DNA of 64,000 nucleotides from Calothrix sp. PCC 7507 (GTDB lineage: Bacteria; Cyanobacteriota; Cyanobacteriia; Cyanobacteriales; Nostocaceae), in assembly GCF_000316575.1 (NCBI RefSeq), contig NC_019682.1, forward strand, positions 2,416,001 through 2,480,000, written 5' to 3'. This document shows, in pieces, positions 50,971 through 58,888 of this stretch. Each line of letters starts with the position of its first letter. The stretch's first letter is position 1. Below the pieces are notes generated by a model, which saw only the letters and a list, made by a program, of their open reading frames with translations, was not told the origin of the DNA and searched no databases. The translations under genes were made by a program, and so were the position numbers.

Positions 50971-52548
50971 ATGAGAGCCTTACTACTCTGGCCGATAATG
51001 CCCAATTCCTTCTGGTCTTATCAAGAGACACTTGATCTGGCAGGTTTACGCTCCACGAATCCGCCGTTGGGATTAATTACCGTAGCGGCAATGCTGCCTA
51101 AGGATTGGGAAATTAGATTTTGCGATCGCAATGTCCATTTAGAAACAGATGATGATTGGGATTGGTGTGATTTGGTAATCATCTCTGCGATGATTATCCA
51201 AAAACAAGATTTGAGAGAGTTAATTCAAAAAGGGATTGCATTAGGTAAAAAGGTAGCAGTAGGTGGGCCTTTTCCTACCTCAGTACCCGAATTTGCCCTA
51301 GATGCAGGAGCTGACTATCTCATTTTAGATGAAGGTGAATGCACTATCCCCATGTTTTTAGAGGCTCTGGCACGGGGAGACGAACGAGGTATTTTCCGTT
51401 CTCCAGAAAAACCGGATGTCACCCAAACACCAATTGCTAGGTTTGACTTGCTAGATTTAGATGCTTACCTAGCAATCACAGTCCAATTTTCCCGTGGGTG
51501 TCCGTTCCAATGTGAATTTTGCGACATCATCAACTTGTATGGACGCAAGCCCCGCACAAAAACACCAGAACAAATGCTGCGGGAATTTCAAGTCCTCTAT
51601 GATATGGGGTGGCGACGGTATGTGTTTGTTGTGGATGATAATTTTATCGGCAACAAGCGCAATGCCAAGATATTTTTACAAGCCCTCATCCCCTGGATGG
51701 AAGCACACAATTACCCATTTGTGTTGGTAACGGAAGCTTCACTGAATCTGGCTGAAGATGATGAATTAGTGGCGTTGATGGTGAAGGCTGGGTTCACCCT
51801 GGTGTTTATGGGTATCGAAACCCCAGACACAGACAGTCTACTGGGAATTCACAAAGTCCAGAATACACGCAAAGACTTAATCGAATCTTGCCACAAAATT
51901 ACCAGGGCAGGATTGCAAATTATGTCTGGTTTCATTATGGGCTTTGATAACGAACGTCCAGGTGCAGGACGACGGATTCAGGAATTTATTGAAGAGACTG
52001 GCATACCCCAAGGACAGTTTAGTCTGCTGCAAGCGTTGGAAAACACCGCCATGTGGAATCGCTTACAGCAAGAAGGACGATTATTTGACGGGATGAGTAC
52101 ATTCCATCAAGGTGCAATTATGAACTTTACACCGACGCGCCCGGTAGAGGAAATTACAGAGGAATACATTGAAGCCTTCTGGAATATCTATGAACCACTG
52201 CCTTACTTGAAGCGCACCTACCGCCATTTTAGGATGATGAACGGGTGGCGGGGTAAAAGTAAGCGTCCGATTACTGGGACGGAAATCCGTTTATTTGCCT
52301 CAATTTGCTGGCGACAGGGTGTATTGCGTCCGACAAGGTGGCGATTCTGGTGGCAATTAGTAGCGATCGCCTTTACTAAACCCGCTTTGTTATATGATTA
52401 CTTAACAACCTTGGGCGTCGGCGAACACTTCTTCAGCTTCCGCCATGAAGTCAGGGCCCAGTTACAAGCAAAATTGGCATCACTAAAACAAACAAAGCAA
52501 GAACAGGAGAATCAAGCAGCTATTTATCAGCTAGAATCTGTTAATTAA
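50971..52548 (+). CDS. B12-binding-domain radical SAM protein
   Basis: A 525-residue protein. The N-terminal ~150 residues form a cobalamin-binding-like Rossmann domain (STNPPLGLITVAAMLP; DEGECTIPMF). A radical SAM barrel follows, with the cluster motif SRGCPFQCEFCDI (CxxxCxxC) near 177 and an extended C-terminal domain (~420-525), as in the DUF4070 group. Members of this large family methylate or rearrange unreactive carbons, for example in hopanoid, chlorophyll or natural product pathways. The substrate cannot be told here. A single-gene unit opposite trpS. Confidence 0.85.
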   Translation: MRALLLWPIMPNSFWSYQETLDLAGLRSTNPPLGLITVAAMLPKDWEIRFCDRNVHLETDDDWDWCDLVIISAMIIQKQDLRELIQKGIALGKKVAVGGPFPTSVPEFALDAGADYLILDEGECTIPMFLEALARGDERGIFRSPEKPDVTQTPIARFDLLDLDAYLAITVQFSRGCPFQCEFCDIINLYGRKPRTKTPEQMLREFQVLYDMGWRRYVFVVDDNFIGNKRNAKIFLQALIPWMEAHNYPFVLVTEASLNLAEDDELVALMVKAGFTLVFMGIETPDTDSLLGIHKVQNTRKDLIESCHKITRAGLQIMSGFIMGFDNERPGAGRRIQEFIEETGIPQGQFSLLQALENTAMWNRLQQEGRLFDGMSTFHQGAIMNFTPTRPVEEITEEYIEAFWNIYEPLPYLKRTYRHFRMMNGWRGKSKRPITGTEIRLFASICWRQGVLRPTRWRFWWQLVAIAFTKPALLYDYLTTLGVGEHFFSFRHEVRAQLQAKLASLKQTKQEQENQAAIYQLESVN

Positions 52549-52728
52549 ATTTGGGATTTTGAATTTTAGAGAATTATCAATTTACTTAGTGTGTTAGTGT
52601 AGTCTAGCGCACTTTTTTAACTCTATACTGGTGTGGCAAGGCTAAATGGAAAGACCCTTTTAAAACATCCTCTGATATATGTTGGGTTACGCAAAGCCTC
52701 CACCCAACCTACGTTTATTATTATAAAA

Positions 52729-53673
52729 ATGCGTGAACTTTACCCACTCATCGAACCTTATCAAGAAGGTAAACTGCAAGTTTCTGAACTACATACAATT
52801 CATTTTGAAGAGTCAGGTAATCCCCAAGGTAAACCCATAGTTTTGCTACATGGTGGTCCCGGTGGTGGATGTCCGCCGTTTTATCGACAATATTTCAACC
52901 CTAAGAAATGGCGATTAGTAATGTTTGACCAACGTGGGTGTGGTCAAAGTACACCTCATGCCGAATTGCGAGAAAATACAACCTGGGATTTAGTTAATGA
53001 TATTGAAAAAATCCGAGAAAATTTAGGAATAGAAAAGTGGTTTGTTTTCGGCGGTAGTTGGGGAAGTACCCTATCATTAGCCTATAGTCAAACCCATCCA
53101 GAACGCTGCACAGGATTAATTTTACGTGGCATATTCATGCTACGCCAAAAAGAATTACGCTGGTTCTACCAAGAAGGTGCTAGCTATATTTTTCCTGATG
53201 CTTGGGAAGCATATCTTAAACCAATTCCCACTGATGAACGTGACGATATGCTCACAGCTTATTATCAACGCTTGACTAACCCAGACCCAGAAGTCAGACT
53301 CACTGTAGCCCGTGCTTGGTCAGTTTGGGAAGCAAGTACTAGTAAACTGTTTCCAGATACAGCCCTAATGCAGAATTTTGGTGAGAGTGAATTTGCTGAA
53401 GCATTCGCCAGAATTGAATGTCATTACTTCATCAACAAAGGATTTTTAAAATCAGACGATCAACTACTTGCAAATGTTGATCGTATCCGTCACATTCCGG
53501 CTGTAATTGTTCAAGGTCGCTATGATGTCGTATGTCCGATGATATCAGCTTGGGAATTACATCGTGCTTGGCAAGAAGCAGAATTTATTGTTGTTTCTGA
53601 TGCTGGACATTCCATGAGTGAACCAGGAATTCGCAGCGCTTTAATTGAGGCGACAGATAGGTTTGGGGAATAG
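52729..53673 (+). CDS. pip: Proline iminopeptidase
   Basis: A 314-residue alpha/beta-hydrolase of peptidase family S33. HGGPGGGCPP forms the oxyanion region, GGSWGS contains the nucleophile serine, the acid is in QGRYDVVCP and the histidine in DAGHSMSEPG. It releases N-terminal proline from peptides. The open frame starts at 52633, but its first ~30 codons match a dispersed GTTGGGTTACGCAAAGCC...ACCCAACCTACG hairpin repeat; ATG 52729 (MRELYPLIEPYQ) is the family start. Confidence 0.93.
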   Translation: MRELYPLIEPYQEGKLQVSELHTIHFEESGNPQGKPIVLLHGGPGGGCPPFYRQYFNPKKWRLVMFDQRGCGQSTPHAELRENTTWDLVNDIEKIRENLGIEKWFVFGGSWGSTLSLAYSQTHPERCTGLILRGIFMLRQKELRWFYQEGASYIFPDAWEAYLKPIPTDERDDMLTAYYQRLTNPDPEVRLTVARAWSVWEASTSKLFPDTALMQNFGESEFAEAFARIECHYFINKGFLKSDDQLLANVDRIRHIPAVIVQGRYDVVCPMISAWELHRAWQEAEFIVVSDAGHSMSEPGIRSALIEATDRFGE

Positions 53674-54117
53674 GGACTGGGGATTGGTATGGTAATGACT
53701 TTGGCAAGCAGTCTAACCCAGGTATCTGAGTTCATTGGAGCAGTGAATAATGAAAAACCAAACACAGTCAGGGGGATTAAGGGGGGTAAAACCCGGATCT
53801 CAAAGTAACTCCGATTTGTGTGTACACGGTAGCCTTAGTAAGGGGAGGGGAGGTTTTGCGCCAGCAAAACCGGGGTGGGGTAACGCAGATAGTGATGGTA
53901 AGTGAGTGAATTCAAAATCACGTTTTGACAAGGGTTTCACGTTAAGTTGACACCAGTCCCCAACCCCTAGTGGTTTGTCAATTTTGTTTTGAGGGGTTTT
54001 TGGTAGTGCGGGCCGAAAAGCCCGCGTGAGCGAGACGCTCACACTACAGTCCCTCATTTCAACCCTGACAGACTACTAGTTCCCAGTCCCTTTTACTTTT
54101 TATGCTTATTTGGCACG
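53674..54117. other. Repeat-filled intergenic region
   Basis: Contains a partial, inverted copy (about 53838-53955) of the 7937-8115 element and the whole 113-bp element copy C. No gene was seen; the minus-strand frame at 53800-54057 is repeat. Confidence 0.65.
53967..54079. repeat. 113-bp inverted-repeat element, copy C
   Basis: Same orientation as copy A and almost identical to it: CTAGTGGTTTGTCA to TGACAGACTACTAG. Ends 38 bp before the DciA-like gene. Confidence 0.9.
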
Positions 54118-54663
54118 ATGTCGTTGAAATCAGTTAATGATATTTTAATTGTTCTAAAAAAGCAGCCTCAATGGCAGGAACAGCCGTTACAAAGCTTGCT
54201 GCAGTGCTGGACAGAAATCGTTGGTGTAGTAGTTGCTACACATACTAGACCATTATCAATTCAGCGTGATGTTTTGCGGGTAGCGACTTCTAGCGCTGCT
54301 TGGGCGCAAAATATGACCTTTGGACGCCAGAAGTTGCTTGTAAAGTTGAATGAAAAGCTACCCTCACCTTTAGTAGATATTCGCTTTTCTACAGCAGGTT
54401 GGCAGCAGCCACCGGATCAGCAACAGATGGAATCGACTGTTTTGCCTTGTGAGCATCCCAGCTATCTCGGTAATTTGAATAGCGATCGCCACGATGATAC
54501 TGCTGCGACGATGAATCCAAATGCCGCTTTTGGAGATTGGGCTAAAACCATCAAAGTGCGATCGCATGGTTTACCTCTATGTCCCCAGTGTCACTGTCCC
54601 ACGCCACCAGGTGAACTCCAGCGTTGGGCTGTTTGCGCTGTCTGTGCTGCTAAACAGTTCTAG
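54118..54663 (+). CDS. DciA-like (DUF721) protein with C-terminal zinc ribbon
   Basis: A 181-residue protein. Residues ~1-95 match DUF721/DciA (LLQCWTEIVGVVVATHTRPLSI, LRVATSSAAWAQNMTFGRQKLL), the family that loads the replicative helicase DnaB in bacteria without DnaC. The variable middle is followed by a C-terminal four-cysteine ribbon (CPQCHCPTPPGELQRWAVCAVC), an addition seen in cyanobacterial members. A role in DNA replication initiation is inferred from the family. The 113-bp element copy C sits in its promoter region. Confidence 0.8.
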   Translation: MSLKSVNDILIVLKKQPQWQEQPLQSLLQCWTEIVGVVVATHTRPLSIQRDVLRVATSSAAWAQNMTFGRQKLLVKLNEKLPSPLVDIRFSTAGWQQPPDQQQMESTVLPCEHPSYLGNLNSDRHDDTAATMNPNAAFGDWAKTIKVRSHGLPLCPQCHCPTPPGELQRWAVCAVCAAKQF

Positions 54664-55116
54664 GGCAGGGAGTATGGGGCAGAGCGCAGGGAGCAGGGGG
54701 TAACTAATGACACCTTGACTCCTAACTCCTGACTTTTGACTCCTGACCCTTTACAAATGACAAATAACCAATAACCAAAATTTTTCCGTAAAATCATGCC
54801 AAAGATATGATACGTAAAGCAGGTAAATTAATCTTTAGAGGGATGTTTTAAGAAGAAATTTAAAAAGGTGTTTAAATTCAAAGCTTTAGTTTTAGCCTTG
54901 ATCCCCAATCATTTTTAGTCAAAATCAGTATGTATACACTCTAATAATTATTTACATATATAACACAAATATAAAAACATCATAAAGCTTATTTCAGCCT
55001 GGGGATCGCTACAACCTATATAAAATAACGGGTTTTTGGGGTTATTCCGTATTTATATCTAGAAGGAAAATATAGGGACATAAATTAGCCCTAAACGGCA
55101 CTAAAGATGAACCCAA
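54664..55116. other. Intergenic region upstream of Cys-rich gene
   Basis: Repeat words (GGGGCAG, ACAAATGACAAATAACC) occupy 54664-54778. The rest is AT-rich, with AGAAGGAAAAT near 55060 and a TATATAAAAT element near 55018 that might be a -10 region. No RNA gene recognised. Confidence 0.45.
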
Positions 55117-55434
55117 ATGAAACCCATTAAATTCCTGACATCTGCCTGTCGATATTGTCGTCATTACCAACCAGAGGGTCGCCGTGGTGGGATGTGCCAA
55201 CAGTTGGGAGCGCCAGTCCAAGCCAGTTGGAAGGCTTGCTCTTTTGCGATCCCTCCTTTTGCACCTTCTTGGGAAACTTTAGAAGATGCTTGGAGTTTGC
55301 CAGATGCAAGACCAGTTTCAGTTTCTTCTAGCTCTTTAGCTTCAGATTTTGACAAGACGGCTTCTGCTCCTGTTGAGACGACGATTACCTGTACCTCTGA
55401 ACAGGCAAAAGCTACTACAACAGTTCTTATTTAG
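55117..55434 (+). CDS. Small cysteine-rich conserved cyanobacterial protein
   Basis: A 105-residue protein. The N-terminal half contains five cysteines at regular places (SACRYCRHY, GGMCQQLG, WKACSFAIPPF) with conserved Gly/Pro/Trp, suggesting a metal-binding or Fe-S-like fold. The C-terminal half is Ser/Thr-rich and variable. I recall similar short proteins across filamentous cyanobacteria without known function. No signal peptide or membrane helix. It has a long upstream region of its own, so it is probably separately regulated. Confidence 0.7.
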   Translation: MKPIKFLTSACRYCRHYQPEGRRGGMCQQLGAPVQASWKACSFAIPPFAPSWETLEDAWSLPDARPVSVSSSSLASDFDKTASAPVETTITCTSEQAKATTTVLI

Positions 55435-55519
55435 CCATTCATATATTACCTGACTCAGTTTGTAGTCTGTTTAAACTTAAGATTTGCCTTTAATATTTCT
55501 AGTACTGTGAACCATCTGC

Positions 55520-55552
55520 GAAAATCGCATCTTACTCAAAGATGCGATTTTC
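55520..55552. terminator. Bidirectional hairpin terminator between Cys-rich gene and menB
   Basis: GAAAATCGCATCTT and AAGATGCGATTTTC form a perfect 14-bp stem with a 5-nt loop, 6 bp past the menB stop. It serves menB (minus) and possibly the plus-strand gene upstream. Confidence 0.75.
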
Positions 55553-55558
55553 ACAATT

Positions 55559-56392
55559 TTAGGGTAGCCAAGGAAAGTCACGAAAATTTGGCGGCCGTTT
55601 TTCCAGAAAAGCTTGTTTGCCTTCAGACCCTTCTTGCGTCATGTAATAAAGTAGGGTGGCATTCCCCGCCAGTTCTTGTAAACCAGCTTGTCCATCACAA
55701 TCTGCATTAAATGCGGCTTTGAGACAGCGGATTGCAATAGGACTTTTTTCTAAAATTTCTTGCGCCCATTGAATCCCTTCAGCTTCCAGTTTTTCTACTG
55801 GCACAATGCAATTCACTAAACCCATATCTAGTGCTTGTTGGGCATTATATTGACGACAAAGAAACCAAATTTCTCTGGCTTTTTTTTGTCCAACGACACG
55901 GGCGAGATAACTTGCGCCAAAACCACCGTCAAAACTACCAACTTTGGGGCCGGTTTGTCCAAAAATGGCGTTATCGGCGGCGATGGTGAGGTCACAAATT
56001 AAATGTAGGACATGTCCACCACCGATCGCATACCCAGCTACTAGGGCAATTACTACTTTTGGTAAAGAACGAATCAGCCGTTGTAAATCCAGCACATTTA
56101 AGCGGGGCACACCATCATCATCTACATAGCCCGCGTGTCCCCGCACACTTTGATCGCCACCAGAACAGAAAGCATATTTGCCATCAGTGTGTGGACCATA
56201 GCCAGTAAATAAAATTACGCCGATTTTCGTATCTTCACGAGCATCACAAAAAGCATCGTAGAGTTCAAAGACAGTCTTGGGGCGGAAAGCGTTACGTTTG
56301 TGGGGACGGTTGATGGTGATTTTGGCGATACCATCTGTTTTTTGATACAGGATATCTTCGTAGGTTTTGGCAGTTTGCCAGTTGATTGTCAT
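55559..56392 (-). CDS. menB: 1,4-dihydroxy-2-naphthoyl-CoA synthase
   Basis: A 277-residue crotonase-fold enzyme. The MenB hallmarks are [35 protein letters not shown] (oxyanion hole), [12 protein letters not shown] (the Gly of the bicarbonate-dependent type) and the C-terminal [11 protein letters not shown]. It cyclises O-succinylbenzoyl-CoA, a step in phylloquinone synthesis in cyanobacteria. menD follows in the same orientation about 2.5 kb upstream, with a plus-strand kinase gene between them, so they are not one operon. Confidence 0.95.
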   Translation of the reverse strand: MTINWQTAKTYEDILYQKTDGIAKITINRPHKRNAFRPKTVFELYDAFCDAREDTKIGVILFTGYGPHTDGKYAFCSGGDQSVRGHAGYVDDDGVPRLNVLDLQRLIRSLPKVVIALVAGYAIGGGHVLHLICDLTIAADNAIFGQTGPKVGSFDGGFGASYLARVVGQKKAREIWFLCRQYNAQQALDMGLVNCIVPVEKLEAEGIQWAQEILEKSPIAIRCLKAAFNADCDGQAGLQELAGNATLLYYMTQEGSEGKQAFLEKRPPNFRDFPWLP

Positions 56393-56487
56393 TGGTATGG
56401 AGTCCGCTGTTGCTTCGAGAATTTTATCGCGGACACAGGGACATGCGATCGCTCATACTATTTTGGATTAACAATTATATCTAGCTA

Positions 56488-56703
56488 TCAACATATGACT
56501 GGTTTTTTGCGATCTTCTATCTCACAAGCTTGATCATCTAATTCTCCTAGTGCAGAAATAATTACAGGAGGTCTATCAGAAAATTCTGCCACAAGTTTTA
56601 GCTCTCCTCCCATAGCCTTGACATAACTACGCAATGTAGCAAGCAGGAGATCACACGTTTTTCCAATCTAGAAACATTATCTTGTGAAATTTTTTGGCGA
56701 TCG
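56488..56703 (-). pseudogene. Remnant of XRE-family HTH antitoxin gene
   Basis: On the minus strand, codons read QKISQDNVSRLEKR. The frame shifts at about 56653 into LLLATLRSYVKAMGGEL, LVAEFSDRPPVI and ISALGELDD, ending in TGA at 56488-56490. These are the recognition helix and C-terminal part of XRE/HigA-type antitoxins. A stop precedes the fragment and one base is missing at the joint, so it is broken. No toxin gene (RelE/HigB type) remains next to it. Confidence 0.75.
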
Positions 56704-56832
56704 CCAAGTCAAGCAAGAGTGTAAATTGCCAGCAGAGGCACAAAGAAAAGTGCAAAAGTGCAATTTATGGAATTTCTATCCTTAAAATTGGATTAGTAAT
56801 TATTCTGCATAACGTGCTGATTGCTCGTAATT

Positions 56833-58776
56833 ATGAGCTATTGCCTCAATCTCAATTGCTGGAAACCCGAAAATCCTGACAGTCATAAATTTTGCCAAAA
56901 TTGCGGGACAAAACTGATACCCTTACTCAAAAGTCGCTATCAGATCACCAAATTAATTGCATCTGGGGGACTACAAAGAACTTATTTGGCAATAGACGCA
57001 GATAGATTTAATACTCAGTGCTTTATTAAGCAATTTGCGCCGCTATCAAAAATTCCAGCCAATACAGATGCTTTCAAGAAAGCAACTATGCTTTTTGAGC
57101 AAGAAGCACGGCTACTATTGGAACTGGGACAGCATCCTCAGATTCCCAGTCTTCTAGCCTACTTTGAGCAGGATCAGTATTTTTATCTCGTGGAAGAGTT
57201 TGTTGACGGAGACAATTTATTGTCAGAGTTGTCACAACAAGGAGTCTTCACCGAAGAAAAAATTCAAGAATTACTCATAAATTTGTTGGCTGTCATCCAA
57301 TTTATCCACGATCGCCAGGTTATTCACAGAGACATCAAACCAGAGAATATCATTCGCTGCCGAAGTCAGGGTAAATTTATCTTGATTGATTTTGGTGTCG
57401 CGCAGTACTTAAACTCGGAAATACCAGATGTATCAAGTGCCATATTTGGTACACCAGGCTACGCATCAATTGAACAAATGCAAGGACACAAAGCTGCTTT
57501 TGCGGATGATCTCTACAGTTTAGGTGCGACTTGCTTTCATTTGCTGAGTGGTATTCACCCTTACCAGTTATTTATTAGATATAGCCATGACTGGATTCCC
57601 CATTGGCGACAACACTTGAGCCATCCTGTTAGTGTGGCGTTAGGCTTAATCATAGATACACTTTTCCGACAAAAAGTCACTCTAGGATACCAATCAGCAC
57701 AGGATGTGATTAGAGATTTGCAAACTCAACCTCATTCTATTTCATCCATAATTCCTATAATTCCAGCATTACCAACTGTCCCAGTAGTTACATCACCTGC
57801 ATTTCATCTCCCGACAACCCAAATTTGGAGGTGTATACATACTGTAACTGGAGATTATGGTTGCAATTCTATAGCTATCAGTCACGATGGACAAATCTTT
57901 GCTAGCAGCTATCATGACAAGTCAATCAAAATCCGGAATCTCTATAGTGGAGAATTGCGGCGGATCTTAAATGAAGATTCCCCAAGTCATTTCACAATTA
58001 GCGGACTCAAGATTAGTCCTGATATGCAAACTATCGCTAATTTTGAAGGTTTAGTGATAACTGGTGGTAGCACTAACGGCGTCATCAAGATTCGCAATGT
58101 AGATACAGGGAAAATTCTACATTCCCTTGATTGTGCTTTAGCTTGGGGTTATGATCTCAAACACTTTTTCTTCAGTCCTGATAGCAAGTTACTAACTATG
58201 TCTGGAGGTGACGAAATCTATCTGTGGAATCTGGAGACAGGAAACCGTTCTCTCACTCTTTCTCACGCCTCTTCAGGTTGGGTTCACAGCCTTGCTTTTA
58301 GTCCTGATGGAAAAATTTTGGCCAGTGGTGGCGGTGCTGCTTGGAGAAGTTGGGGCAGTTATGAAGTCGGCGATCCGACAATTAAGTTATGGAATGTGAG
58401 TGATGGTAAACTACTTAGCAATCTTGCCGGTCATTCAGATTCGGTTTTATCAATTGCTTTTAGCAGTGAAATTTTAGCTAGTGGTAGTGCTGATAAAACA
58501 ATTAAAGTTTGGCATTTCAACAGTGGCGTATTGCTTCACACATTGACTGGACATTCAGCAGCAGTTCTATCTCTTGCTATGAGTCCTGATAGAAAAATCT
58601 TGGCTAGTGGTAGTGATGATGGGACGATCAAGCTCTGGGATATAAGTATAGGAAAACTGCTTTATACTCTTACTGGTCATGCAGATGGAGTTTTATCTCT
58701 GGCTTTTCTTCCTGAGCAAAACACCCTTGTTAGCGTTTGTCGGGATCAAACTATCAAGGTATGGCAATACAAATAA
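56833..58776 (+). CDS. Ser/Thr protein kinase with WD40 repeats
   Basis: 647 residues from ATG 56833. A short N-terminal zinc-ribbon-like motif (CLNLNC...FCQNCG) precedes a Hanks-type kinase domain (~35-300) with the ATP-binding lysine in CFIKQF, catalytic loop HRDIKPENI, DFG in ILIDFGVAQ and GTPGYASIEQ. The glycine-rich loop is weak (IASGGLQRTY). After a Pro/Ile-rich linker, six to seven WD40 repeats (about 335-645; SPDGKILASGGG, TIKLWDI, LTGHSAAVLSLA) form a propeller for protein binding. Such kinases are abundant in filamentous cyanobacteria. Target unknown. The XRE remnant lies just upstream. Confidence 0.9.
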   Translation: MSYCLNLNCWKPENPDSHKFCQNCGTKLIPLLKSRYQITKLIASGGLQRTYLAIDADRFNTQCFIKQFAPLSKIPANTDAFKKATMLFEQEARLLLELGQHPQIPSLLAYFEQDQYFYLVEEFVDGDNLLSELSQQGVFTEEKIQELLINLLAVIQFIHDRQVIHRDIKPENIIRCRSQGKFILIDFGVAQYLNSEIPDVSSAIFGTPGYASIEQMQGHKAAFADDLYSLGATCFHLLSGIHPYQLFIRYSHDWIPHWRQHLSHPVSVALGLIIDTLFRQKVTLGYQSAQDVIRDLQTQPHSISSIIPIIPALPTVPVVTSPAFHLPTTQIWRCIHTVTGDYGCNSIAISHDGQIFASSYHDKSIKIRNLYSGELRRILNEDSPSHFTISGLKISPDMQTIANFEGLVITGGSTNGVIKIRNVDTGKILHSLDCALAWGYDLKHFFFSPDSKLLTMSGGDEIYLWNLETGNRSLTLSHASSGWVHSLAFSPDGKILASGGGAAWRSWGSYEVGDPTIKLWNVSDGKLLSNLAGHSDSVLSIAFSSEILASGSADKTIKVWHFNSGVLLHTLTGHSAAVLSLAMSPDRKILASGSDDGTIKLWDISIGKLLYTLTGHADGVLSLAFLPEQNTLVSVCRDQTIKVWQYK

Positions 58777-58778
58777 AG

Positions 58779-58855
58779 CGAATACAACACAAGCAAGGGC
58801 GGGGAAAACCCGCCCCTACGGACTTTGCGATTTAAAACTGTATTTCACCGATATG
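58779..58855 (+). repeat. GGGCGGGGAAA hairpin repeat after kinase gene
   Basis: GAATACAACACAAGCAAGG, then GGGCGGGGAAAACCCGCCCC and TTTGCGATTTAAAACTGTA; related to copies at 18921-18990 and 37330-37385. Lies directly after the kinase stop codon. Confidence 0.7.
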
Positions 58856-58888
58856 AAGTCCGCTATGTTGATTGCTGAATATTTCAAT

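Noticed and set aside
53800-54057. 85-codon minus-strand frame near 54 kb
   Set aside because: Composed of the inverted copy of the 7937-8115 element and the 113-bp element.
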